A stretch of 64,000 bases of DNA from Saposhnikovia divaricata (GCA_036435485.1 CM071598.1:139170148-139234147); one strand, 5' to 3'; counted from the stretch's first letter, positions 20,910-32,781 are shown. Numbers and translations are program-made. Notes: generated by a model from the sequence alone, not told the origin.

Positions 20910-23858
20910 CAAAAGACCCATCATAATCTTTAAGAAAAGAATTAATTTTTTTTATTTATTAAATACACCATCTATTTATTTTTATAAGAAAAGAAATATA
21001 AAACCATATAATATCAGTTTCTCTTCTAATATAATATAATATCAGTTTCTCTTCTAAATCATAAAAATAATTCCATAATTTCATACCATTTTTCCTTTTT
21101 CAGTATGTCGATCTGTAACCATTATCAATTCTTTCATTAAATACCTTGGGTATATATGCTGTCGCCTGATACGTTAGGACGATGATTAGTCGCCTAATCG
21201 TACCTGCTCTCTATTTACTACTAGTAGAAGGAATGATCCAACCTGGTCATCATCCCTGGAGGAAGGCTCCCTGCTACATCCCACTTCGGCATCTCTTGGG
21301 CCGTAATAAAATATTGAGTGCTGGACTGTGCCGAACACCGCCTCTTACGCTTGCTGTTGCAATCCCCCTTTTTGTCAAATCGTTATTCCATTTATAAAAC
21401 ACCATTCCATATTTTCCATTTTCCGTTTCCATTTCCATTCACATATATCATTTCCATTTCCATTTCCATTTTCATATATCTATCTTTAGAAAGACATACA
21501 TCATAATACTTTGATTATAACTCAGACATCTCCTCCGTATTTAATAAAGTCAAATATGCTCTTATGTACAAAATATTTCAACTATTTTAAAAATATTAAA
21601 TAATAATCCAATAATATTTATTAAATCACAAATGTTTAAAAATTGTAAATAACAGAATATTATAAACTCTATAACCCTAGATAACAACTGATACCATTCT
21701 TTTTCATATCTCTTTAAGCCACACAGTATATTAGCTCCATCCATATTTATATCCATATAGTGATATAAGATTCATATATTATCTAGCAAAACCATTTTTC
21801 TTTGAAACATAACAATTTATCAAAATAAGGAAGAAGAAATCTTGCCTCGATCTCTAAATCCCAGAGGTATGACCCGGTGTTCGTCTTGAGTTTCTATAAG
21901 AACGAAAAAGATCATCATTAGCATATGCCCCATTATAATTATTATTACTAACAACACTTATCCTAACCATTTAACTCACTTGATCCCCTAATCTTTTTAT
22001 GACCTCATCAAAGATATTTAAATATAATATCCAATATGGGTTCCAAGTTAATACCTTTAATAATTCTCAATCATTTCCCTATTCGTTTTAGCTTATCAAA
22101 CACACCATAACATAACTCTTATTAATTCCGCCACGTAATGACACTTAGTACATTTTCAAGGCATGTCATTATCTTATACACATAGTAGATATTTAAGTCT
22201 TAAAGACTTTTAAGTCGACCATTAACTCGAGAAAATTATCCTTTATCCGTTTAAGGGGTATTCCATTAACGTACCCTTGATCTAAACATTTTTTATAAAA
22301 TTGAAAAATTATTCGTTCGACATGAAACCTTCTCCTATACCTTCCTTATGACCTCTATTATTTAATTGTCAAGATACGTAACAGAATCACTTAGGTTAAG
22401 GGTGTTCAATTGAAGTTACGAACTCGCACTTACGCTTTCGAACCACTTTTACGATTTTGGCCATATTTCCTAAACCGTTCATCAGATTTTTACGTACTTT
22501 ATATCAAAACGATCTATGAACTAAGATCTATCCTATCATGACCAGTGGTTATGCCCTACTGACCTTGACAGATTCGGGATGCTCTGTTTTTAACAAGTAA
22601 TTACTGTTTTAACGAAAATCGGGCATTATAACGGCTATACTTTCATACTTTCCAAAATTTTTCCACCTCCAAACTCATCATCCAACACATATATCAATCC
22701 ATACACCATGTGGTCATCATACCAGCCATGGATTTCAACACACAACACTTCCATAATCCATCAAAACACTTATAAACATTTATATAACCATGAATCCACT
22801 CTTTACACAAACTTAACTTTAAAAACCAACCATAACTCAAAGATCAAGCTAGGGTTTCAAGTAGTATACCTTCTTTGGAGTAAGTACAAGCCGTATTACA
22901 CCTTGTACAGCCTTTATATCACCTTATTATAGATTAGATCTTCCAAAGAAATCAAGAAAAACAAAGTTAGTTCTTGAAGTTAATATTCATCACTATTCAT
23001 TCACCAACTTTGATGAATTTATTTACTAGGAAATTAAAGTTAGTTTGCTCTCAAATTTAACACATACTTTAGTCCATATGTAAGCAACCTCCATGAATTT
23101 TTCCTTGAGTTTTAGTGGCTTGGTGCTAGGGTTTTTATTTTCTATTTCTTCCTTTTTTCTTGAAATGGCCGAATGGTGTAGATGGAGGAGAAGAGAAATT
23201 TTTGTGGTTGGTTTGATGATTATCTAGTGTTTTGAAGATATTTTGTATGATTTATAAGATAATTATCAAGTAATTCTCTAGATTAATCCTTGGAAAGTTA
23301 GTGGAAAGTGATGTAGGAAGTGATGTCATTTGGATGATCATGTGGTTTTTGTTTTTGATTTTTTTAATTAGTGTTTTAATGATTTTGCTAAATACTAATG
23401 TGGTGTGTATATCCTTGTTATGATATTAAGCTTTGTTTTTTAGTCTCCATATTTGTCTAGTTACTATTCGTTTCGAATATACCACATTATCCAAGGGGTT
23501 CTAAATTGTTTAACAATCCAAATTCCTCTGGCATTCCATTGACTTAATAATCCCCTGGTTTAACCTAATTTCACATGTTCCTCGAGGTATACACCCTTTT
23601 CATATTCCACACTCTTTAATATCCAATACAATTTTGCTCATGGGAAATCAACATCTAAAAAAAATATATATATATACTCAGGAATTTCTGAAATCCATCA
23701 TCGTTTCGAGTCACTCATTTTCATAGTACAACGCTAACATGGTTTTTGATTATTCATTTTCTGTTTCACTTTTAGGGTACCTACATACCATTTCCCTAAA
23801 TCTTCAAAATTTCTATTCATTTAAGCACTGTAGCATTTCTAAAGTTAGGGTTATTACA

Positions 23859-23872
23859 GTCTTCCCCCCTTA
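23859..23872 (-). other. Polypurine tract of the Tekay-like element
   Basis: The minus strand reads TAAGGGGGGAAGAC immediately before TGTAATAACCC, the start of the 3' LTR. Confidence 0.85.
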
Positions 23873-24133
23873 AAAGGATTCCGTCCCGGAATCATGTTGA
23901 AGTTATCGACGAATACCCTCCTCATTTTACACCCTCTAATTCCCATATTACTTCCTCCATCCTTTAGTTCCTCCTTAAACATCTCTATCTTGTTTGTACA
24001 GAAATACACCAATATAAACTTGCTTGTCATTCACCAACATGCCATTTAGCTTATCAATATCAATACTTTCACTATCTTTACCGTACCAACCTTCTCTGGC
24101 ATTCTGTCATTCTATATTATCTCATCTCTCCTT

Positions 24134-24193
24134 TCTCTTTTTACTAAGGGTATCGGCCACGACATTGGCCTTCCTTGAATGGTAGTGTATCTC
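24134..24193 (-). pseudogene. Gypsy RNase H C-terminal remnant
   Basis: One minus frame reads EIHYHSRKANVVADTLSKKR, matching the end of gypsy RNase H (consensus YHPGKANVVADALSRK). Upstream the frame has stops, then the Mutator-like element begins at 24236. Downstream, only about 260 bp remain before the polypurine tract, too short for integrase. Pol is therefore reduced to this scar. Confidence 0.75.
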
Positions 24194-24804
24194 ACTTATT
24201 GTCTAACTATATTTTGATCTCTATCATAACATAAAGGCTTAATGACCTTTTAGCCCTCGAAGTTTTATACGAAATACCTATCAGCCATCAACGTTTCAAA
24301 ACGTTCCTTTTAGCCCCTGAAGTATCCGTAAAGGTCCAATTAACCCTTGTACCGTTACGAAAAATTGTAACGGTACGTATCGGATGGGTAAAATAGACAT
24401 TACATGTGTCCGTTACAATTTTTTTTTAATTTGTATCGGTATAAGGGTTAATAGGACCTTTCCGGATACTTCAGGGGCTAAAAGGTACAATGTATTAAAC
24501 TTGAGGGTTTGATGGGTACAAAAGGTCATTACTATATCTCCTAGTTTAATTCAGCCACAACTATCTCCATACCCCTCGAGTAAGACTTACATAAACTCTT
24601 CTATGATTTTAGGTTACACTAAATAATTTTTTAAAAATATATATTGAAATCTTAAGATATTTAACAATAAATTTAAAAATAATGTTAAATTAAATGATGA
24701 ACATATGTAAATTTAAACTTAATAATGAAATTTATTTAAATAAATTAAATTTTATATTAAATCAAAAATTAATATATTAATTTATAATAATAATATATGA
24801 TAGT

Positions 24805-24831
24805 CCGTGCTTTGCACGGGTTATCGGCTAG
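24805..24831 (+). mobile_element. Helitron-like 3' terminus
   Basis: A perfect hairpin CCGTGCTTTGCACGG (24805-24819) is followed 8 bases later by CTAG (24828-24831) and a T, the 3' end pattern of plant Helitrons. No 5' TC end was identified. Confidence 0.5.
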
Positions 24832-24940
24832 TATATAATTATTATCAAATCATATTATTTAAAATTTTAAGCGTGCAAAATTCATGTCTTAAATTTTTTA
24901 ATTCAAATTAAAAACAAATTTCCATTATATTAAAGAACAT

Positions 24941-24967
24941 CCGTGCATCGCACAGGTTTTAAGCTAG
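24941..24967 (+). mobile_element. Second Helitron-like 3' terminus, 136 bp further on
   Basis: The hairpin CCGTGCATCGCACAGG (one imperfect pair) is followed by TTTTAAG and CTAG (24964-24967), then T. Same orientation as the end at 24831, so two related ends lie in tandem. Confidence 0.45.
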
Positions 24968-26561
24968 TAGTATTAGAAAAACAAAATTATTAAAATTTGA
25001 AGAACACATGTTCGAATGTATATGTCCCATTATCAGTTTTTAAGTTTTAGAGAGAACAATATACCCTTTTTTATTAATTAATTACTATTATAAGTATACT
25101 AAAATTTTAAAATTTTAATAACTAAAAAAAATATATTTTTTTATTTTTTAGTACAACCAAGTCAGGGGTGCTTTTTTTAATTTTAACCAAAAAATAAATT
25201 TTTTATTTTGTTTTTTTCTTACACAGGCCCCGCCAGGGGCACCCTTAACCAAATAAAATATTAAAATTTATAATTTAAATTAAACAAATCATGTTTTTGT
25301 GAGACATTATATTTTAAAATAAATTTGATTAAAAAGGGTACAATGGTCCTTTTCTGTTAAAATTTGAATGAAAAACTGATTTTAGGATAGATTTGAAATT
25401 TCAAATATATAGGACATATTTACAAACCATGTTTTAAATTTGGATATATTATTAAAAAACCCAAAATTTATCTTGTAATAACATATTTTAGATGAGAATT
25501 CTTGATATACAAAGATCTATTGTATCATTTTTTTTATTAGCCTTCTTATATTTATGTATAATAATAGGATATATTTGTATATAATTAAATATTTTTTTAT
25601 TATGTAATTTGTAGAGTCGAACCTGTTAACGTATGATAGTACACGTTTATTATCCCTATTACTCTTATTATATAAGAATAATAGGATATAATTAGTAATA
25701 TCTAACTTATAATTATATAAGAATAAATTTTAATTGATCATTAATATACATAAGATATTAGTTTAATTAATGTTTCTCTATTTTTATTTAATAATAATTA
25801 CACAGTTAATCATTAGAATTATTTATAATCCATTGTAATTGTATAATATATATACACAAATCTATACATATGGATATACACACTTCTTTAAAATCGCATG
25901 AGCGTAGTACACGTTAGTTTTATAAAAAATAGACATTATTAAAATAGAATATTTAAATACTTAATACTTCAAATATCGAATTACAATTTTCAAATATATA
26001 TAATAAAATTTTATTTTTTTTCAAATTTCAAATTAATAGCATGCAACTAAATAAACGTTAGTGTATGTAAGTCTTACTCGAGTGGTATGGAGATAGTGGT
26101 AACTGAATTAAACTAGCAGATATAGTAATGACCTTTTGTACCCATCAAACCCTCAAGTTTAATACGTTGTACCTTTTAGCCCCTGAAGTATCCGGAAAGG
26201 TAGTATTAACCCTTATACCGGTACAAATTAAAAAAAAATTGTAACGGACACATGTAATGTCTATTTTACCCATCCGATACGTACCGTTACAATTTTTTAT
26301 ACCGATACAAGGGTTAATTGGACCTTTACGAATACTTCAGGGGCTAAAATGAACGTTTTGAAACATTGAGGGCTGATAGGTATTTCGTATAAAACTTCGA
26401 GGGCTAAAAGGTCATTAAGCCTAACATAAAATATGAATACTTCAATCTTATTATATCCTGTCTCTCTAAAATCCTCCAGAAATTTGACTAGAAGGCTATT
26501 CCTTGAAACAATTGTAAGAAAATATTATCTATAATATATTATTATTATTTTTAAATACTCT

Positions 26562-26569
<8 letters not shown>

Positions 26570-26618
<49 letters not shown>
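26570..26618. repeat. (CT)n microsatellite
   Basis: About 50 bp of CT repeat in the gap between the Mutator-like element and gag. The protease and reverse transcriptase that should follow gag are absent from this gap. Confidence 0.9.
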
Positions 26619-26620
<2 letters not shown>

Positions 26621-26727
26621 AGGACCAGCATATCTTACTTCCTAATCAGATAGATTATTCTTATCTATTTTATTAACTTATTTACACCATTCATTGACCA
26701 AGTTGATTCCTAACCAAACATTTAAAC

Positions 26728-28047
26728 TTAAAAGGTTAAATAGTAAAAAAAAATACCTGTGTCTGCATCCGGTTTCTTCAACGCATCTCCTAAGGTCATA
26801 TTGTACACTCTGGCAATATGTCTATTCGAAGCAGTCATACTTTGTCCTGTCGCAGATGACCCACTAAAACGGCAATCTCTAGCTATGTGTCCTAATTTTC
26901 CACACTGGTAAAACTTGACGTCACTCCTAGGGTTTGTATCAACTGATGGGCACTGGTTAAAATAGTGTCCTTTTTGTCCACATTTAAAACAAGTTATTCC
27001 CAACATTCTACACACTCCCGTATGCTTCTTACCACACGTGTTACAATCTGGTAATGGTGGTCGTGATTGATTTGAATGAAATGTTCCTGAGGATTTACCA
27101 CCCTGATTCACAGTCTCACTAACAGCCTTATTACTCCCTGACTTTCCCACAAACTGAGATTTTTGTCCTTTACTGAATTTGCTAAAGTAACTTCCTTCAC
27201 TTGAACCTCCTTTCTGGCCCTCAAATTTCCTTTTCTTATTCTCTCGACCAATTTGAGTTTGTTCACTCTCGGCTTCTATAATAGCTGCTTTTTGAACCAC
27301 TACAGCATAATCGATTAGCTCAAATAGTGCCACTCTCGCCCGTAGCCATGGTTTCAATCCTTGTTGGAACCTTTTTGCTCGTTGTTTTTCAGTACGCACA
27401 AATTCTGGAACAAACCTAGACAGTTCAGTAAATTTAGTTTCATACTCTGCCACTATTAGATTGTCCTGCTTTAACTCCGAAAATTTTATTTCCATTTGGT
27501 TTTCCAAATACTTAGGGGAATACTTCTCTAGAAACACTCTAGTAAAACGCTCCAAGGTTATCATTCCCGCTCCTTCTAGACTCTTCTTAGCCTCGCACCA
27601 ATAGTTTGCCTCTCCCTTCAAGAGATAGGCGGCGAAAATGGTCTTCTGTTCCTCATCTACCCTTAAAATTTCAAAAGCTTTCTCCATTTCTTTCAGCCAT
27701 GCTCCGGGTACTACTGGGTTAGCAGTTCCCTGAAACTCTGGGGGCTTTAATGACTTAAAGGCACGAAATAAATTAGCTGCCTGGTTCGGTGGAACAGGTG
27801 GTTGTTGAAGATTCTGTGGATTAATTAAATTTTGCCTTAATAAGCCCATAAATTGGTTTAAGGGATCACCTCCCTGATTACCTTGTTGGCCAGCTGATTC
27901 GTCTTCTTCTTCTTCCTCATTATTTTGTTCTCCTTGAGCATTTTCATTCTGTCTATTTTGACTTTCTTCATCTCTCTCATTTTCCCTGGCATTCGCTCTG
28001 TTATTACGTCTAGCCATTTTTCTATCAATAATAATATCCTCCATCAA
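26728..28047 (-). CDS. Ty3/gypsy Gag (Tekay-like)
   Basis: This open frame has 439 codons; the likely start is the second Met (28015-28017, MARRNNRANAREN), since the first ten residues are unusual for Gag. It has an acidic, Gln-rich N-terminus, then the Retrotrans_gag domain at about 90-240 (FRAFKSLKPPEFQG, WLKEMEKAFEIL, KGEANYWCEA, RFTRVFLEKY, KFTELSRFVPEFV). A Lys/Ser-rich linker follows, then CNTCGKKHTGVC and CFKCGQKGHYFNQC zinc motifs near 330-370. A second CCHC knuckle has Tyr in place of its first Cys (FYQCGKLGHIARDC). The frame is intact, but the pol that would follow is lost, so it could at most supply Gag in trans. Confidence 0.85.
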   Translation of the reverse strand: MMEDIIIDRKMARRNNRANARENERDEESQNRQNENAQGEQNNEEEEEDESAGQQGNQGGDPLNQFMGLLRQNLINPQNLQQPPVPPNQAANLFRAFKSLKPPEFQGTANPVVPGAWLKEMEKAFEILRVDEEQKTIFAAYLLKGEANYWCEAKKSLEGAGMITLERFTRVFLEKYSPKYLENQMEIKFSELKQDNLIVAEYETKFTELSRFVPEFVRTEKQRAKRFQQGLKPWLRARVALFELIDYAVVVQKAAIIEAESEQTQIGRENKKRKFEGQKGGSSEGSYFSKFSKGQKSQFVGKSGSNKAVSETVNQGGKSSGTFHSNQSRPPLPDCNTCGKKHTGVCRMLGITCFKCGQKGHYFNQCPSVDTNPRSDVKFYQCGKLGHIARDCRFSGSSATGQSMTASNRHIARVYNMTLGDALKKPDADTGIFFYYLTF

Positions 28048-28049
28048 TT

Positions 28050-28570
28050 ACCCAAATTTAGGGTACAATATTCATCATCCCCATATACAATAATTATATC
28101 ACTATTTACTCATTTATACATAACCACATTCTCAAATTCAAGCAATTAATATCAAGTTATAATACCATTAATACGAAACATATAAGCTCACTACCTTTCA
28201 CACGACGACCTTTAACATGATCACCTTTTCATTTAAGTCAATCACCTTATATCCATCAATATTTCGAATCTCAACATTTAGTATCGAAATACGATAAAAA
28301 TTAGGCAAAATACATAAACTTCATTAATTCACATAAATATATTACAACTTGTGGATAACATCCTTCACTACTAATTAATATATACATTATAAAGTACAAG
28401 GTTTGAAACCCCAAAAGCGTATCCGTACATACTAATCCGCTATAACAAAATTACTACTAACATCCCTCTAATCAGACTGGGATTAAGACAGTAATCACCA
28501 AACTAATCCCCAAAATGACATCAGCAAGATGACTATAGTCTGATTAGTGACTAAAACTACTGTCCCCGGC
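28050..28570 (-). other. Spacer between the extra ORF and gag
   Basis: AT-rich, non-coding, about 520 bp, within the Tekay-like element. No motif recognised. Confidence 0.5.
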
Positions 28571-29473
28571 TCATGGTAACCCTGCTCTAATAACATCCCT
28601 GATCTGAACCACCATAGACGTGACAACCTCTACTACCTCAGCTCTCCATGCTAGATCTCCTCTCTGTGCTAACAACTTCCTCAGATCACCAAGTGCTCGC
28701 AGCTCAATGCTAACCAATCCGAAAGATACACCGTCTGGAATAACACCTCCTCTACCTCCAGCTAACCTCTGCAATAGTGTATCTATCATCCTACGAGACT
28801 CCTCTAGCTGACCCTATAAGATATGGTAGTCTGACTGTAAAGTCACATAGATCGGATCACCTGCAAGTATAGGTACCTCCTGTGGGGGTGCAACTACTGG
28901 TGATGGTGCAGCTACAGGTTAAGGTGCAACTACTGGTGGAGGTGAAGGAACTGGCTCTGTATCCGCATCCTCTGAAGGGTCCTCCTCCTCCTCTGAATGG
29001 AAAACAAACTGTCCTGGGGGAGTGAACTGCTCTATCGGATCATCCAAAGGATCCGGACTCAGTGTAGGGGATGGAACAGGTGAGGGCACTGGAACAGGTG
29101 GAATAGGAGTAGGAATCATGTGGATATCTCTCCACTCAGGCTGCTCCTCAGCTATCACTGATAATCTAGGCCTCTTACGCACTGGCATATCTTCCTCTGG
29201 AACCTCTGATCTAACTCGGGAAGGACCTGCCTCATCGGATCCTACAGAGGGTCTCCCAGTGTATGGTACTATAGCCACAGCATCTCTCGCTCTGCGCTCG
29301 TGTGCCTCCCTGAACATCTCTCTATACTCATAGCCCGTCCTGGCTCTCGCTCTCATCCTCAAATCTGATATAGTATCGTCTGGAGTCTCGACACCTGGGT
29401 GCACTAAGTCTGTAAGCTCCCGCTCTGACATCTCTAGCCCCTCTCGTGTATGACTCGGCTCACCGGTCTCCAT
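28571..29473 (-). pseudogene. Extra ORF upstream of gag in the Tekay-like element
   Basis: One minus frame runs 301 codons from the ATG at 29471-29473 with two internal stops (a TAA at about residue 185 and a TAG near 217). The N-terminal third is charged (RMRARARTGYEYREMFREAH) with a possible nuclear signal VRKRPRLSV. The middle is strikingly Pro-rich (IPPVPVPSPVPSPTLSPDP) and acidic; the C-terminal third (RRMIDTLLQRLAGGRGG onward) looks helical. GC content is well above its surroundings. It begins about 180 bp after the primer site. I know no function. A separate pre-gag ORF is known from Ogre/Tat elements but is not usual for this type. Confidence 0.6.
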
Positions 29474-29655
29474 CTCCTCTCCCTATAAATAAAAAATATA
29501 ACTTTTATTAATAATAATCTATAAAATTAAAAACATTACTTAAAATAAATGCTACCTTCGATAAATCACCCTTGAACTCGATGTGAGTTCACAATTTATA
29601 TTATTACTGATATATTTATTATTATCACTATTGTTTCTGAGCATTATGACTCTTA

Positions 29656-29667
29656 GCTCTGATACCA
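29656..29667 (-). other. Primer-binding site (tRNA-Met type), Tekay-like
   Basis: The minus strand reads TGGTATCAGAGC, two bases inside the 5' LTR edge at 29670. Confidence 0.9.
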
Positions 29668-29669
29668 AC

Positions 29670-32611
29670 TATGACATCCCTAGATCCGGGGTAAGGAATC
29701 CAGGCCATCACACTCAAATTCCATTTATTAGCACTATCATTTCATTTTTTTTTATTTAATACACCATCTATTTATTTTTATATGAAAAGAAATATAAAAC
29801 CATATAATATCAGTTTCTCTTCTAATATAATATAATATCAGTTTCTCTTCTAAATCATAAAAATAATTCCATAATTTCATACCATTTTTCCTTTTTTAGT
29901 ATGTCGATCTGTAACCATTATCAATTCTTTCATTAAATACCTTGGGGATATCTGCTGTCGCCTGATACGTTAGGACGATGATCAGTCGCCTAATCGTACT
30001 TGCTCTCTGTTTACTACTAGTAGAAGGAATGATCCTACCTGGTCATCATCCCTGGAGGAAGGCTCTCTGTTACATCCCCCTTCGGCATCTATTGGGCCGT
30101 AATAAAATATTGAGTGCTGGACTGTGCCGAACATAGCCTCTTACGCTTGCTGTTGCAATCCCCCTTTTTGTCAAATCGTTATTCCATTTATAAAACACCA
30201 TTCCATATTTTCCATTTTCCGTTTCCATTTCCATTCACATATATCATTTCCATTTCCATTTTCATATATCTATCTTTAGAAAGACATACATCATAATACT
30301 TTGATTATAACTCACACATCTCCTCCGTATTTAATAAAGTCAAATATGCTCTTATATACAAAATATTTCAACTATTTGAAAAATATTAAATAATAATCCA
30401 ATAATATTTATTAAATCACAAATGTTTAAAAATTGTAAATAAAGAATATTATGAACTCTATAACCCTAGATAACAACTGATACCATTCTTTTTCATATCT
30501 CTTTAAGCCACACAGTATATTAGCTCCATCCATATTTATATCCATATAGTGATATAAGATTCATATATTATCTAGCAAAACCATTTTTCTTTGAAACATA
30601 ACAATTTATCAAAATAAGGAAGAAGAAATCTTGCCTCGATCTCTAAATCCCAGAGGTATGACCCGGTGTTCGTCTTGAGTTTCTATAAGAACGAAAAGGA
30701 TCATCATTAGCATATGCCCCATTATAATTATTATTACTAACAACACTTATCCTAACCATTTAACACACTTGATCCCCTAATCTTTTTATAACCTCATCAA
30801 AGATATTTAAATATAATATCCATGGGTTCCAAGTTAATACCTTTAATAATTCTCAATCATTTCCCTATTCGTTTTAGCTTATCAAACACACCATAACATA
30901 ACTCTTATTAATACCGCCACGTAATGACACTTAGTACATTATCAAGGCATGTCATTATCTTATACACTTAGTTGATATTTAAGTCTTAAAGACTTTTAAG
31001 TCGACCATTAACTCGAGAAAATTATCCTTTATCCGTTTAAGGGGTATTCCATTAACGTACCCTTGATCTAAATATTTTTTATAAAATTGAAAAATTATTC
31101 GTTCGACATGAGACCTTCTCCTATACCTTCCTTATGACCTCTATTATTTAATTATCAAGATTCGTAACGGAATCACTTAGATTAAGGGTGTTCAATTGAA
31201 GTTACGAACTCGCACTTACGCTTTCGAACCACTTTTACAATTTTGGCCATATTTCCTAAACCGTTCATCAGATTTTTACGTACTTTATATCAAAACGATC
31301 TATGAACTAAGATTTATCCTATCATGACCAGTGGTTATGCCCTACTGACCTTGACAGATTCGGGATGCTCTGTTTTTAACAAGTAATTACTGTTTTAACG
31401 AAAACCGGGCATTATAACGGCTATACTTTCATACTTTCCAAAAATTTTCCACCTCCAAACTCATCATCCAACACATATATCAATCCATACACCATGTGGT
31501 CATCATACCAGCCATGAATTTCAACACACAACACTTCCATAATCCATCAAAACACTTATAAACATTTATATAACCATGAATCCACTCTTTACACAACTTA
31601 ACCTTAAAAACCAACCATAACTCAAAGATCAAGCTAGGGTTTCAAGTAGTATACCTTCTTTGGAGTAAGTACAAGCCTTATTACACCTTTTATAGCCTTT
31701 ATATCACCTTATTATAGATTAGATCTTCCAAAGAAATCAAGAAAAACAAAGTTAGTACTTGAAGTTACTATTCATCACTATTCATTCACCAACTTTGATG
31801 AATTTATTCACTAGGAAATTAAAGTTAGTTTGCTCTCAAATTTAACACATACTTTAGTCCATATGTAAGCAACCTCCATGAATTTTTCCTTGAGTTTTAG
31901 TGGCTTGGTGCTAGGGTTTTTATTTTCTATTTCTTCCTTTTTTCTTGAAATGGCCGAATGGTGTAGATGGAGGAGAAGAGAAATTTTTGTGGTTGGTTTG
32001 ATGATTATCTAGTGTTTTGAAGATATTTTGTATGATTTATAAGATAATTATCAAGTAATTCTCTAGATTAATCCTTGGAAAGTTAGTGGAAAGTGATGTA
32101 GGAAGTGATGTCATTTGGATGATCATGTGGTTTTTGTTTTTGATTTTTCCAATTAGTGTTTTAATGATTTTGCTAAATACTAATGTGGTGTGTATATCCT
32201 TGTTATGATATTAAGCTTTGTTGTTTAGTCTCCATATTTGTCTAGTTACGATTCGTTTCGAATATACCACATTATCCATGGGGTTCTAAATTGTTTAACA
32301 ATCCAAATTCCTCTGGCATTCCATTGACTTAATAATCCCCTGGTTTAACCTAATTTCACATGTTCCTCGAGGTATACACCCTTTTCATATTCCATACTCT
32401 TTAATATCCAATACAATTGTGCTCATGGGAAATCAACATCTAAAAAATATATATATATACTCTGGAATTTCTGAAATCCGTCATCGTTTCGAGTCACTCA
32501 TTTTCATAGTCACTCATTTTCATTTTAGGGTACCTACACACCATTTCCCTAAATCCTCAAAATTGCTATTCATTTAAGCACTGTAGCATTTCTAAAGTTA
32601 GGGTTATTATA
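29670..32611 (-). repeat. 5' LTR of the Tekay-like element
   Basis: 2942 bp; homologous to 19741-23858. Both terminal dinucleotides have decayed (TA for TG, and TTATTATA for TTATTACA), consistent with C-to-T changes at the LTR tips. A deletion relative to its partner lies near 29745-29760. Confidence 0.88.
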
Positions 32612-32616
32612 AAAAT

Positions 32617-32781
32617 ACTTGTGTTTTTCGAATGATGTTCAACAACCTTTGAAAGATAAAGCCACAATTCTTTTATAATGAACAAAAGATCTAAATTAAA
32701 CACTCAACAACACAACGATCTTGGCACCAAATCTCACGAGTTTGTTCAAAGATTAATTCAAATCAAACGTTCAACATAACA
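32617..32781 (+). repeat. Copia LTR, third segment
   Basis: This continues the LTR interrupted by the Tekay-like element and ends at CATAACA, the inverse of its TGTTATG start at 10702. The end is inferred from that inverted pair only. Confidence 0.4.

Larger units (their letters stand above)
19741..23858 (-). repeat. 3' LTR of the Tekay-like element
   Basis: 4118 bp. It matches 29670-32611 along most of its length but is about 1.18 kb longer. The 575-bp hAT-like MITE accounts for half of that; the rest (mainly about 19815-20215 and 20799-20960) is missing from the other LTR, which appears deleted between short T/A-rich repeats. Confidence 0.88.
24236..26421. mobile_element. Mutator-like element with ~360-bp TIRs
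   Basis: A perfect 9-bp duplication TAACATAAA flanks it (24227-24235, 26422-26430). The arms start GGCTTAATGACCTTTTAGCC and are inverted over about 360 bp (24236-24600 and about 26062-26421). Each arm is itself a palindrome: CCTTTTAGCCCCTGAAGTAT recurs inverted within the arm around a centre with GTAACGGTACG. The middle is AT-rich with no transposase, and holds two Helitron-like 3' ends. The TIR length and 9-bp duplication fit Mutator-like elements. Confidence 0.88.
19741..32611 (-). mobile_element. Tekay-like Ty3/gypsy element with nested insertions
   Basis: The ends are TGTGACATCC (19741) and TTATTACA/TTATTATA, flanked by the perfect 5-bp duplication AAAAT (19736-19740 and 32612-32616). 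The LTRs are 19741-23858 and 29670-32611. The primer site lies at 29656-29667 and the polypurine tract at 23859-23872, giving minus orientation. The interior has an extra ORF, gag, then only a trace of pol: a short RNase H end at 24134-24193, with no reverse transcriptase or integrase. A Mutator-like element (24236-26421) and a hAT-like MITE (20216-20790) inserted later. The Tekay assignment rests on the zinc-finger spacing of Gag and long LTRs. Confidence 0.85.
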
